From positions 143,569-207,568 of the forward strand of contig NZ_WBVQ01000002.1 of assembly GCF_008933165.1 (NCBI RefSeq): DNA of 64,000 bases, written 5' to 3'. The DNA comes from Phaeocystidibacter marisrubri. GTDB taxonomy: Bacteria; Bacteroidota; Bacteroidia; Flavobacteriales; Schleiferiaceae. Within the stretch, counting starts at the first letter, position 1. Each line of letters starts with the position of its first letter. Below, piece by piece: positions 26,468 through 35,454 of this stretch. The notes beneath the pieces were generated by a model. The model was given only the letters and a program-made list of their open reading frames with translations, was not told the DNA's origin and did no database searches. A program made the translations under genes and the position numbers.

Positions 26468-29400
26468 TATTGTGCTACTTCAAAAGTTCTGACGGCAACT
26501 CCAGTTCTACCTTGAATCTGTAGGGTATACACACCCGGAGGCCAATTCAACAAATCGAATTCCACGCGATTTTCACCGATTTCTATCGTTGTACTTCGAG
26601 TGGTCAACACAGCTCCCTTTGCATCGGAAATGGTCAAGACAACCTCATCCGTAACTGTAGAGTTCGAATAGAGTGTAAGCATTCGTTGTGTTGGATTCGG
26701 ATACAATAACAGAGCTTCAATCCCCTTCCATTCTGGGACACTGATATCATCTACTATCAACTCATCAGACATCTTCGAACAGCTATCTTTCGATACTTCC
26801 AATCGGTACACTCCATTTTGAGTGGGAGTGTATGAACTGTTTGTTGCCCCGATAATGACTCCATTGCCGTCGTACCACTGGTAATCATATCCATTGAGAG
26901 GGGTAACTAATTTACCGTTGATGTAATTCACCGTTGGTTTGGGAACTAAAGTCACGTTGAAATTCAAGACTTGATAGGTCGAACAGCCCGTGGAAGGGTC
27001 GGCATAAGCATAGCGAACCCACTTCACTCCATTGCCAGCAATCGTTGGAATGAACTGATTTCCGACTAGACCCTGTCCCGTGAGTGTACCACCCGAAGGA
27101 CTAAATGTCAAGTCCACTGTATCCTCTTCGCAAAGGTTCATGCGAGAAATGGACCCCGTCAATGTGACCACTGGTAGAGGTGCCAAATTCATGACCAGAA
27201 CATCACTTGTATCTATCCGATTTAACACACATGGAAGTGTGGAGGTGATCGTAGCCGATATCTGATCGCCATTATTTAGACCGTTAAACGTTTGAGATAC
27301 TCCATGATGAGCTGTGCCCACTACTACTCCATTCTTCATCCAAGTGACATTTTCATATGGGGAGACATTGCTAACCGTGGCCGTGAAGACAAAATTTTGA
27401 CCGTCACAATAGCTACCAACACTAGACGAATCTAGCTGAATAGCAACAGATGGCGGTCCGCTTCCTGCAGGAATCTGAATCACATCGGAATCAAAATTCG
27501 AGAAAGAGCAGTTCTGAGTAGTAAAATATCTCACTAGCACATACTCTCCTCCCTGTAGCGCTGGTATAAAGAAAGTGTTTCCCGTTACTCCAGATTGGAC
27601 GATTCCATTTACTTCCCATTGGTAATAGGCTCCAGGCCCTGCTCCCAGTCCTGTTGCCGTGAAAAACACAGAATCTCCCGCACATACCGAACTCGGTGAA
27701 CTCACCAAAGAGACACTAGGTGAATATGCCGTGTCTACATAAATCGTTTTGAGCGGAGTTGTATCCGACTTCTCACAGGGCTCATCTGTTGTAAGCACCC
27801 CGTAGAGCGTGTAGTCCACTTGACGAGAAATGTAGACTGAAGCGCCGGTTTGAGCAATTTGAACTCCATCAACAAACCACTCTATCGTTGGACTTGGTCC
27901 TGCATTGGAATAATTCATGGTAACCAATGTTGCTGTAGCCCCACAAACCGTATCGGCTGAACTGATAGAGATGATAGGATTAAGTCCAGGGTCTACCGTC
28001 ATATTGATAATCGAACTGCTTACCGTATCCGCAGCTGGACAATCCACATCTGGGATCACCTTACATTGCACATAATCTCCCACCGACCAAGAAGAATGGA
28101 TCCATGATACAGATGTACTCGGTTGTAGAATTCCATTGAGGTACCACAAGTACTGAGGATGGGTTCCCAGATTCGATCCACCTGCCACGAAGGCCACCTG
28201 CTCGTCGAAGCAAACATTTGTACTCATGGCATTTACACTCACCGTAGAAACCACTAATGAGTCTACTTGAATTACTTGAGAAGAGGCGTTTGAACCATAG
28301 GAATTTGTAGTGGTCAAATTGATGGAATACGTTCCTGGCGTAGAAAAACTCACCTGTGGAGATTGACTATTCGCATTGGTACCATTTACATAGGATACCC
28401 CTGTAGGAGGTGAGAAACTCCAGCTCCAAGAGGTTGGACCACCCGTTGAATTATCGGTCAAGCTCAACACTTCGCTCGGACAAACAGAAGTAGCGGATAC
28501 ATGAAAAGCTGATGAAGGTGGAGAGGCGGATACCCCTTGAATGTTGATGTTGTCGATATATAGATTGTTTCCATATCCGCAGATGTTTTCAAACTTTACC
28601 AACACATCCGAATGACCAGCAAATGCACTGATATCTAAGGTCGGACATGCCGGACTGGCTCCACACCATTCTGAAGCTCCAGTTGGCACAAATGCATTGG
28701 TGTTGTTCGGCCCTGTTACGAAACCTCCGCTACCTGTTTCTTTGTAAGAAGCAACACGAGTCCAAGTGGTACCACAATCCGTAGAAACATATACGGCTAA
28801 ACTATCCTCATACCCCACTCCATAGCGGCGGTAGGCATATTCAAAATCCAGTGAAACCGAAGCATAGCTGGAGAAATTGAGTGGAGGTGAAATCAAACCA
28901 TCTCTTTGTCCCACACCATTGTAGAAGTAATTCTCTACTACTGCAGCTTTGTTGGAGGATGAACCATTATGGGCCGTTACCACTTTCCATGTATGACTCC
29001 CATCCGGATTGTCTAAAGTCCAATCTGAAATACTCGATTGGAAGTCTTCCGTAAATGGCAAAGAATATCCACCTACCTGAATAAATTGATTTCGCGTTTT
29101 CGTATCGGTGCCACTTCCATTCGAAACCGTTAGAGTAATGGTGTACTGCCCAGCAGCGCTAAAATGCACTTCAGGTTGATGGGATGAAGCGCCAGTCCCG
29201 TTGATGTAGCTATACGTATTCGGAGAAATACTCCAGCTATAAGAAGTTGGAACTCCCGTACTCGAATCCACTAGTTGAATGGCTTCATTGGTACATGCTA
29301 CGGTCTTTACTGCTCCAAAATTGGCAACTGGCATGGCTGGAGGCGCGAATCCATTACTCGTGAACAAGCCTCGTCCATAGGTGGCTGCAATCACTTCGTC

Positions 29401-31710
29401 ATCTGAACTGCGCATTTGGAGCATATCCACCCTAACATTCGCCAACCCTTGATTGCTTGGCGACCAGGAAGGATAGGTAGAATTGAAATTGGATGTCGTC
29501 CAAACGCCCACCTCTGTAGCTAGTAGAACTTCATTTCTATTGTGAGGATTGAACAAGGCCCAACGCACAGGCATATCAGGCAAACTGCCTTCCTTAGAAA
29601 CCCAAGAAGCGCCACCATTATTGGTATACCAAACGGAAGTCATTCCATAATTACTATACGTCACAATCAACTCATTTTCAGAAGCGCCAACCTCCACACA
29701 AGAGATGTATCCTGCCGGAAGTGCGGAACCAATACTCGTAGAGGAAGGACTTCCGTTGGCTTGGGTCACCTTGTACAAGTCGCCCGATCCTGTTCCGACG
29801 AATAAGGTGGTAGAGGTCGTCGTGTAAGGCGAAACACGAATGTGCGAGGCCATATCCGACATTCCGCTAATCGCAATGGACGAAGCTGTTGGCGACCCCG
29901 CAACATTACTCACTCTACTTAGAGTTGAGTTCGTTCGGGCAGAGTATAGTATCCCGAGATTATCATCGTAATCGGCGGGATTGATGAACCGTCCAGTATT
30001 GGGATCATTCAAAATTTCTGTACTCAAAAAGGACGTACCTCCGTTGATGGATCTGTAATAGGTGTTATACACATAGGAGGATATCCACAGATTGGGGTTG
30101 GTCTGATCGATGAAACAGAACGCCCCATCACCACCTGTAGCCTCATTGGTCGCACCGACACCTGGTGAAGTAAATCGCTGTGTACCGTTGTCTTGCGAAC
30201 CCGCTAATGCCTGAACATTGTTTGCATTGGGGTGAATCGCACAGGAATAGAACTGGGTGACGTTGTAACCGTTATTTCGAGACGAAACAGAAGTGGTTCC
30301 AGCAGTTCCTGTCATTCGGTAAATTCCTCCATCATTGCCCAATAGCATCTCGTTGGAGTTACCCGGGTTGAAGATCATTTGGTGTTGATCAGCATGGACA
30401 TTCGGGAAGCCATAACCTCCATACCAATGGGAAAGTTGTGTCCATGTACTTCCGCCATTCGAACTTCTGAAACAGTCGATAGCTCCCACATAAACCATAT
30501 TGGGATTGGTGGGATGGACGGCTAAAATCAAATCGTACCAGGCTTGTCCTCTACTGAAGTCGGAGGCGGGAATTCCAGGGTCGGCATCACTCGGTTCATT
30601 CATGGCATTCCACGTAGAGCCCGCATTAATTGTATTGACCATCTCATGAACTTGTCCGCCACTCTCCACTACAGCATACACAAAAGATGCATTACTCGGT
30701 GCACATGCCAATTCCACTCTGCCTGTACCAGAAGAGGAATATGCCGTGGTCCAACTCGTTCCATTATCACTGTAGAGAATTCTTCCTCCTCCACCTCCAT
30801 AAGAGGCCGATTGCGTCCCTACCCAAATTCGACCATTGCTGGCCAATTCCAGATCGGCAGGTGCATAGTTGTAGCTCTGTCCCGAAACATTCGGCAACAC
30901 TTGGGAAAAGCTCGTACCACCATTGATGGAGCGTTGCAACCCCTGACCGTTTCCATGCCATGCGCCACTGTAAAAGTTATCTCTACAGGCTACATAAAGT
31001 ACCCCTGTTCCGCTTTCATTGCGAACTATCAAGTCATTCACGTAATACCATGAAGTGGTGGCCGACAATTGGTTCCAAGTTGAACCTCCATCGGTTGATT
31101 TCCATACTCCAGCTCCTCGGGTTGCACCGGTTCCCCAACCTTCGCCTGTTCCTACATACCAGATGTTCGAATTGGTCGGATCATGTGCAATGGCCGTAAC
31201 CGATAGGTTTGCCCAAAAGTCGTTAACAGCTATCCAAGTTGAAGTGGGATCTGTGATGTCATTATTGTACCATAAGCCTCCTGATGTACCACCCGCCCAA
31301 ACCTTCTTGTGAGTAGGGTCATTGGGATCGTACATAATAGCCCGCGTGCGTCCTCCTACATTGTTAGGTCCGCGTTCCTCCCATGGAGTTGTGGCAAACC
31401 CCGGGGTGACTTTGTTTGAATTATACTGAGCAGCAATGGTCTGGTAGACCACGGACAAACGCTCTGGTGCGGGGCGCCCTAAAGCCGGATCTATCGTTGC
31501 AAGGAAGTTCTGTTCCCAAGCCAAATCAGGTCGATCTTTCTTGGGTATGGAATTCAATTCCTCTACGGTCATCGCCTTTCGCTGAGCAAAAGGATGATTG
31601 GCAATTATCTCCCGATACTTTGATTTTGGATCAGTTGGTGAATTCCACCAAAGGATTGTAGAAATCGCAACAAATGTGAGAGTAATGAGAGCGCCTATTC
31701 GTTGCTTCAT
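26467..31710 (-). CDS. Giant T9SS type A cargo protein with sortilin/BNR-like beta-propeller and PKD domains
   Basis: 1747 residues. N-terminal hydrophobic signal (IGALITLTFVAISTILWW). Residues about 100-760 form a beta-propeller of the VPS10/sialidase kind with repeated Asp boxes: KSTDGGSTWNQL, RSSNGGSTWTQL, YTNNGGASWVSK. PKD-type units follow (YSWSISPNTYSYING ... GQYTITLTVSNGSG; SWSWSFSPP ... GTYSINLT). A MAM/jelly-roll-like stretch near 900-1070 lies between them, then several Ig-like repeats starting with C-x-(E/G)-D. The last about 80 residues are a type A sorting domain (LLLYPNPTQRML ... WPPGVYTLQI). This is a large surface protein, plausibly glycan- or protein-binding; no protease motif was seen. 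Confidence 0.82.
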   Translation of the reverse strand: MKQRIGALITLTFVAISTILWWNSPTDPKSKYREIIANHPFAQRKAMTVEELNSIPKKDRPDLAWEQNFLATIDPALGRPAPERLSVVYQTIAAQYNSNKVTPGFATTPWEERGPNNVGGRTRAIMYDPNDPTHKKVWAGGTSGGLWYNNDITDPTSTWIAVNDFWANLSVTAIAHDPTNSNIWYVGTGEGWGTGATRGAGVWKSTDGGSTWNQLSATTSWYYVNDLIVRNESGTGVLYVACRDNFYSGAWHGNGQGLQRSINGGTSFSQVLPNVSGQSYNYAPADLELASNGRIWVGTQSASYGGGGGRILYSDNGTSWTTAYSSSGTGRVELACAPSNASFVYAVVESGGQVHEMVNTINAGSTWNAMNEPSDADPGIPASDFSRGQAWYDLILAVHPTNPNMVYVGAIDCFRSSNGGSTWTQLSHWYGGYGFPNVHADQHQMIFNPGNSNEMLLGNDGGIYRMTGTAGTTSVSSRNNGYNVTQFYSCAIHPNANNVQALAGSQDNGTQRFTSPGVGATNEATGGDGAFCFIDQTNPNLWISSYVYNTYYRSINGGTSFLSTEILNDPNTGRFINPADYDDNLGILYSARTNSTLSRVSNVAGSPTASSIAISGMSDMASHIRVSPYTTTSTTLFVGTGSGDLYKVTQANGSPSSTSIGSALPAGYISCVEVGASENELIVTYSNYGMTSVWYTNNGGASWVSKEGSLPDMPVRWALFNPHNRNEVLLATEVGVWTTSNFNSTYPSWSPSNQGLANVRVDMLQMRSSDDEVIAATYGRGLFTSNGFAPPAMPVANFGAVKTVACTNEAIQLVDSSTGVPTSYSWSISPNTYSYINGTGASSHQPEVHFSAAGQYTITLTVSNGSGTDTKTRNQFIQVGGYSLPFTEDFQSSISDWTLDNPDGSHTWKVVTAHNGSSSNKAAVVENYFYNGVGQRDGLISPPLNFSSYASVSLDFEYAYRRYGVGYEDSLAVYVSTDCGTTWTRVASYKETGSGGFVTGPNNTNAFVPTGASEWCGASPACPTLDISAFAGHSDVLVKFENICGYGNNLYIDNINIQGVSASPPSSAFHVSATSVCPSEVLSLTDNSTGGPTSWSWSFSPPTGVSYVNGTNANSQSPQVSFSTPGTYSINLTTTNSYGSNASSQVIQVDSLVVSTVSVNAMSTNVCFDEQVAFVAGGSNLGTHPQYLWYLNGILQPSTSVSWIHSSWSVGDYVQCKVIPDVDCPAADTVSSSIINMTVDPGLNPIISISSADTVCGATATLVTMNYSNAGPSPTIEWFVDGVQIAQTGASVYISRQVDYTLYGVLTTDEPCEKSDTTPLKTIYVDTAYSPSVSLVSSPSSVCAGDSVFFTATGLGAGPGAYYQWEVNGIVQSGVTGNTFFIPALQGGEYVLVRYFTTQNCSFSNFDSDVIQIPAGSGPPSVAIQLDSSSVGSYCDGQNFVFTATVSNVSPYENVTWMKNGVVVGTAHHGVSQTFNGLNNGDQISATITSTLPCVLNRIDTSDVLVMNLAPLPVVTLTGSISRMNLCEEDTVDLTFSPSGGTLTGQGLVGNQFIPTIAGNGVKWVRYAYADPSTGCSTYQVLNFNVTLVPKPTVNYINGKLVTPLNGYDYQWYDGNGVIIGATNSSYTPTQNGVYRLEVSKDSCSKMSDELIVDDISVPEWKGIEALLLYPNPTQRMLTLYSNSTVTDEVVLTISDAKGAVLTTRSTTIEIGENRVEFDLLNWPPGVYTLQIQGRTGVAVRTFEVAQ

Positions 31711-31774
31711 AGTGAGGTTAAATTCAAGTTAGCAGGTCTAAACTACGAAATTCAACCTTCAAGAAGTGAGGCAA

Positions 31775-33521
31775 TTACTCTAAGTCGAGGTCTAACTTCT
31801 TTCTGAATTCTGCCAACAATGGATTCTTCTCTACCATATGTCTATACTTCTCATCCGGAGTGTACAAACTCTTTACTTGCTCGCTCTCTGTAATTACCGT
31901 CTTCAATTCCACTTTGAAGTTCTTGAGCTCCGTACGAAGAAAGGCCATCAGGTCGGCGCGTCCCGATTGCAAATATCCTTCTTGTGTCTTGTTGTCTAGA
32001 ACCAATTCAATGATCGTCTTATCTAGCAACTTAGGCTCGTGGCGGGAGAGGGTATTGTAAATGGATTTCTTGTGCTCCACCTTAGACAGGTATCGCTTCC
32101 AAACATCCTTCATTTCGTGTTCCGAAAAATACTCTTCGGGAAGGCCTTGAGTAGATGAAAGGGTCTCTTCCTCTACTTCGCCGTCTTTTGTCTCCTCCTT
32201 CGGAGCATCCATATCCTTCAAAGAGAATCCGCGCATTCTAGAGCCGCGCTTAGACGGACGAGAAACGACAGGGTCTTCTTTGGGTTGAGGAATTGGTTTA
32301 GAAGGGGCTACCTCTTGCGTTGAGGCTGGTTTTTCAACCTCTATATGAACTTCTTGAACAGGGCGCGGAGCTGACTTTGCCTGAGCGGGTGCTAAAGCTG
32401 GTTGACCGGGGGCTGGAAGGACTATCCGTTTTGGATCGTCATTTTTTTTTTTCGTCGGCAAACGCGACGTGTTGTAGAAGTTGAAGCAATGCGACTTCAA
32501 CGTGGAGGCGAGGATTGTGACTCGCCTTGTACTTTTCATCGCACTCCGTGCAGACTTTTAAGGCATTTACCAAGAAAGGCAAACTGCACTGTCCACTTTG
32601 GTCGATGTAGCGTTGGCGGATATTCTCACCCACTTCTAAAAGCGACAAGGTTGCTGCATCCTTCCCCACCAACAAATCGCGGAAATGAGCGGCCAAGCCT
32701 GTAATGAACATGTGGCCATCAAAGCCTTTATCCAATACCTCTCGGAACAGCAAAAGCGTATTTTGAACATCGCCTGCCATAATCGAATCAACGGCTCGGA
32801 AATAGTAGTCGTAATCGAGGATATTCAAATTATCCAGTACCGCCTGGTAGGTGATGTTCTGATCTGAGAAAGAGGCAATTCTATCGAAGATGGAAAGGCT
32901 ATCTCTCAATGCGCCATCTGCCTTTTGAGCAATGAGATGAAGCGCATCAGGATCTGCAGTGATATCCTCTTGTTGGGCAACCCAAGCGAGGTGCTTGGCG
33001 ATATCTTCAACCGTAATTCGCTTGAAGTCGAAGATCTGACAACGAGAGAGAATCGTAGGAATGATCTTGTGTTTCTCCGTGGTTGCCAAAATGAAAATGG
33101 CGTGCTTAGGCGGTTCTTCCAACGTCTTCAAAAACGCGTTGAAAGCCGCTTGAGACAACATGTGAACCTCATCGATGATATACACTTTGAATTCGCCTAC
33201 TTGAGGCGCAAAGCGAACTTGATCAATCAAGTTTCGAATATCATCTACCGAGTTATTCGATGCGGCATCGAGTTCGAAGATATTCAAACTGTAATCCTCG
33301 TTCTCTCCACCATAGTGCTCATTAATCCTCTTAGCGAGAATACGTGCACAAGTGGTTTTACCTACACCACGTGGTCCACAGAACAACAAAGCTTGAGCCA
33401 AGTGATCTTTCTCAATTGCATTCTCCAAGGTATTGGTGATATGCGATTGCCCCACTACCGATTCAAAGGTAGATGGACGATACTTACGGGCTGAAACGAT
33501 GTATTGATTATCTGTGCTCAT
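31775..33521 (-). CDS. dnaX: DNA polymerase III subunit tau (full-length DnaX, needs a frame change at an A11 run)
   Basis: The gene encodes the clamp-loader ATPase of the replisome. In the sequence as given, the N-terminal frame stops right after an 11-A run, and the C-terminal frame (31775 to about 32452) continues in a different register. Removing one A (or adding two) joins them into 581 residues reading DEKKNDDPKRIVLPAPG across the join. The C-terminal part has a Pro/Ala/Lys-rich linker followed by a tau-specific domain (FSEHEMKDVWKRYLSKVEHK ... LRTELKNFKVEL ... NPLLAEFRKKLDLDLE) that resembles DnaX C-termini of Flavobacteriia. Programmed slippage, a real mutation, or a one-base assembly error could each explain this. 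Confidence 0.8.
32439..33521 (-). CDS. dnaX: DNA polymerase III subunit gamma (short DnaX form)
   Basis: 360 residues from the ATG at 33521 to the TGA directly after the A run. AAA+ features: Walker A CGPRGVGKTTCAR (48-60), Walker B YIIDEVHMLS, sensor 1 FILATTEKHK, and SRCQIFDF. The zinc-binding cysteines found between Walker A and B in E. coli DnaX are absent, as is usual in this phylum. The promoter at 33532-33561 places the transcript start only a few bases before this ATG, which rules out the longer frame to 33557. The product ends ADEKKK, so it lacks the DnaB- and polymerase-binding region carried by tau. Confidence 0.85.
   Translation of the reverse strand: MSTDNQYIVSARKYRPSTFESVVGQSHITNTLENAIEKDHLAQALLFCGPRGVGKTTCARILAKRINEHYGGENEDYSLNIFELDAASNNSVDDIRNLIDQVRFAPQVGEFKVYIIDEVHMLSQAAFNAFLKTLEEPPKHAIFILATTEKHKIIPTILSRCQIFDFKRITVEDIAKHLAWVAQQEDITADPDALHLIAQKADGALRDSLSIFDRIASFSDQNITYQAVLDNLNILDYDYYFRAVDSIMAGDVQNTLLLFREVLDKGFDGHMFITGLAAHFRDLLVGKDAATLSLLEVGENIRQRYIDQSGQCSLPFLVNALKVCTECDEKYKASHNPRLHVEVALLQLLQHVAFADEKKK
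32442..32452 (-). other. A11 homopolymer, candidate slippage site in dnaX
   Basis: The minus strand reads GCC GAC GAA followed by nine more A bases and TGA in the ATPase frame (11 A in all). Transcripts with 11 A give gamma; with 10 A give tau; with 12 A give a short tail (KKKMTIQNG then stop). A comparable A9 run causes transcriptional slippage in Thermus thermophilus dnaX. Confidence 0.65.
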
Positions 33522-33531
33522 AGGAGAAGGA

Positions 33532-33561
33532 CAAAGATAGTAGAATGAAAAGGGCACGCAA
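33532..33561 (-). promoter_or_regulatory. Predicted dnaX promoter
   Basis: Minus strand: TTG (33559-33561), 19 nt, then TATCTTTG (33532-33539), an exact Bacteroidota -33/-7 pair. The -7 box ends 10 bp before the dnaX ATG, so the 5' leader must be only a few bases long. Confidence 0.78.
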
Positions 33562-34130
33562 CAGACTTGAGAGGATAGAGAACTAACATTTTCAACAATC
33601 TTTTCACAAGAGTAGAGCCTAGGAGACCAACAACTCCTGAACTCGTTCTGTGAGAGTCGAGCCTAAAATGCCTTAGTTGAAACCTCATCTCAAGAAACAG
33701 AGCCCATTAAGGGATCCCAATCCTAAGCAAATACTCACCTAATTTCCAACCGCGTAAAATTGAACACTTCCTGCACCATCAACTCTATGAGCCTTATTCC
33801 TTGGTCACACTCATTCCAATTTAGAAGCGTAACCACCGAAAACCTCTACATCCCTATTGAAACGCATACAGACTTAATACTTGATGACGAACTCATTCAT
33901 GGCTTATACATTAAATTAGGTTTGATCGACTCAAGATAAAATCCGCTTATTCAAAACTTCAGATCTCAAGCACCCCACTTACTGATTTAACCACATTTAA
34001 GTAAGAACTGACAGAAATCAAACCATACTCAGATGTGGGGAATACCGTTGCTAGGAAGTATGTATTTTTACGGCTTCTAAGAGAGAATGAAAAAAGGCTT
34101 TGCGCCAGCATCTGCCATCTACTCAATCTC
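33562..34130. other. Long intergenic region upstream of rpsF
   Basis: This gap of about 570 bp between the dnaX and rpsF promoters carries no gene I can recognise. The only open frame with an ATG of some length is 33787-33939 (listed separately). No hairpin with a T-tract, tRNA or repeat was seen. The length is unusual beside an otherwise compact region, so decayed sequence or an unrecognised RNA is possible. Confidence 0.4.
33787..33939 (+). CDS. Possible small ORF, 50 residues
   Basis: ATG to TAA encodes a peptide beginning MSLIPWSHSFQFRS and ending DDELIHGLYIKLGLIDSR. It is not obviously random in composition, but I recognise no family and there is no strong promoter: an imperfect TAAAATTG lies just upstream. 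It could also be a remnant of a longer gene. Low confidence that it is expressed. Confidence 0.2.
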   Translation: MSLIPWSHSFQFRSVTTENLYIPIETHTDLILDDELIHGLYIKLGLIDSR

Positions 34131-34161
34131 TTGCATAAACCACATCATTATTCTATCTTTG
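34131..34161 (+). promoter_or_regulatory. Predicted promoter of rpsF-rpsR-rplI
   Basis: TTG (34131-34133), 20-nt spacer, TATCTTTG (34154-34161): a near-ideal Bacteroidota housekeeping promoter. The start site would be about 45 nt before the rpsF ATG. Confidence 0.8.
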
Positions 34162-34209
34162 CCGCCCGATTTACGAATAAACGTGAATCGTGTTCAAATT
34201 CAACTATTT

Positions 34210-34548
34210 ATGAACCAGTACGAGACCGTTTTCATTTTGAATCCCGTCTTATCTGATGAACAGGTAAGGGAAGCGGCAGACAAGTATCTCGACATTCTTA
34301 AGAAGAATGGTGCAGAGATCATCAATCATGAAAATTGGGGATTGAAGAAATTCGCTTACCCAATTGAAAAAAAGAAGAGTGGTTTTTACCACCTTGTTGA
34401 ATTCACAGCTCCAGGTGCGGCTATCGCTCCATTGGAAGTAGAAATGAAGCGTGACGAGCGTATCATGCGTTTCTTGACCGTTAAGATGGACAAGTACGGT
34501 GTGGAGTACGCAGATAAGCGTCGCAAGAAGCAAAAGTCTAACGCCTAA
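34210..34548 (+). CDS. rpsF: 30S ribosomal protein S6
   Basis: 112 residues from the ATG at 34210, beginning [19 protein letters not shown], the normal start of S6. [21 protein letters not shown] and [14 protein letters not shown] are standard S6 segments. A much longer frame from 34087 would start ahead of the promoter and is rejected. S6 binds S18 and the central domain of 16S rRNA. It is the first gene of a three-gene ribosomal operon; rpsR starts 12 bp after its stop. Confidence 0.97.
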   Translation: MNQYETVFILNPVLSDEQVREAADKYLDILKKNGAEIINHENWGLKKFAYPIEKKKSGFYHLVEFTAPGAAIAPLEVEMKRDERIMRFLTVKMDKYGVEYADKRRKKQKSNA

Positions 34549-34560
34549 TTCTAGAGTATC

Positions 34561-34854
34561 ATGAATCTGGAGCAAACAGCACAAGCCTCTTCACAGAGCG
34601 AAATCCGCTACCTTCAGCCGATCAGCATTGACACCGGCATCAAGGAAAAGTATTGTCGTTTCAAGAAGTACGGCATCAAGCACATCGACCACAAGGATCC
34701 TGAGTTCCTTCTTCGTTTCGTAAACGAGCAAGGTAAAATCCTTCCACGTCGTATCACAGGAACTTCACTTAAGTATCAACGCAAATTGTCAGTTGCCATC
34801 AAGCGTGCTCGTCACCTAGGCCTTATGCCATACGTGGCTGACAACTTGAAATAA
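34561..34854 (+). CDS. rpsR: 30S ribosomal protein S18
   Basis: 97 residues. The conserved core is complete: [20 protein letters not shown], then [20 protein letters not shown] and [14 protein letters not shown]. The N-terminal extension of about 25 residues is longer than in E. coli S18 but common in this phylum. It partners S6 on the 30S platform. It lies between rpsF and rplI, with short spacers (12 and 9 bp); no ssb gene is inserted as it is in Gram-positive operons. Confidence 0.97.
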   Translation: MNLEQTAQASSQSEIRYLQPISIDTGIKEKYCRFKKYGIKHIDHKDPEFLLRFVNEQGKILPRRITGTSLKYQRKLSVAIKRARHLGLMPYVADNLK

Positions 34855-34863
34855 GGGTTTACC

Positions 34864-35316
34864 ATGGATATCATTCTCATTCAAGACGTAGAGAACCTTG
34901 GATTCAAGGACGAAGTGGTAACAGTAAAAGACGGCTACGGTCGTAACTACTTGATCCCTTCAGGAAAAGCTCGTTTAGCTACTGAATCAGCAAAGAAAGT
35001 TCTAGCAGAAAACCTTCGTCAGCGCGCTCACAAAGAGGCGAAGATGATCGAAGACGCGAAAACAATCGCTGATAACCTTCAGAAAGCTGAACTTAAGATT
35101 TCTGCTAAAGCTGGTAAAAACGGTAAACTCTTCGGAGCCATTACCAATAGCAGCTTGGCTGATGAACTTGCCAAAATGGGTTACGAAGTGGATCGTCGCT
35201 TCATCCAAATCCTTGGTGGTTCTATCAAAAACGTTGGAAAGCACACTGCTAAAATGCGCCTTCACCGTGAGGTGAGCTTCGACTACAACTTCGAAGTAGT
35301 TGGAACCGACGCGTAA
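34864..35316 (+). CDS. rplI: 50S ribosomal protein L9
   Basis: 150 residues: MDIILIQDVENLGFKDEVVT, VKDGYGRNYLIPSGKA (the N-terminal rRNA-binding domain), a long connecting helix (residues about 42-75), and the C-terminal domain with GKLFGAITNSSLADEL and DRRFIQILGGSIKNVGKH. This is the full usual length. It is the last gene of the operon, and a strong terminator follows 32 bp after its stop. Confidence 0.97.
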   Translation: MDIILIQDVENLGFKDEVVTVKDGYGRNYLIPSGKARLATESAKKVLAENLRQRAHKEAKMIEDAKTIADNLQKAELKISAKAGKNGKLFGAITNSSLADELAKMGYEVDRRFIQILGGSIKNVGKHTAKMRLHREVSFDYNFEVVGTDA

Positions 35317-35348
35317 GCAGTAACCATCAGCTTTGTTTATTGCGATCT

Positions 35349-35379
35349 GTCCCGCCTTTTGGCGGGACTTCGCTTTTTA
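35349..35379 (+). terminator. Intrinsic terminator of the ribosomal operon
   Basis: GTCCCGCC (35349-35356) pairs with GGCGGGAC (35361-35368) over a 4-nt loop and is followed after four bases by a T-run (35373-35377). Confidence 0.9.
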
Positions 35380-35454
35380 TACCCCTACCTCATCGAAAGG
35401 CTTGCGATTTGAAGTGCTTAGATTGTACCTTGTGTCGTCTAAGTCCTTTTCAGC

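Noticed and set aside
34087..34209. N-terminal extension of ribosomal protein S6
   Set aside because: It includes the predicted promoter, and S6 proteins begin at the MNQYET-like sequence.
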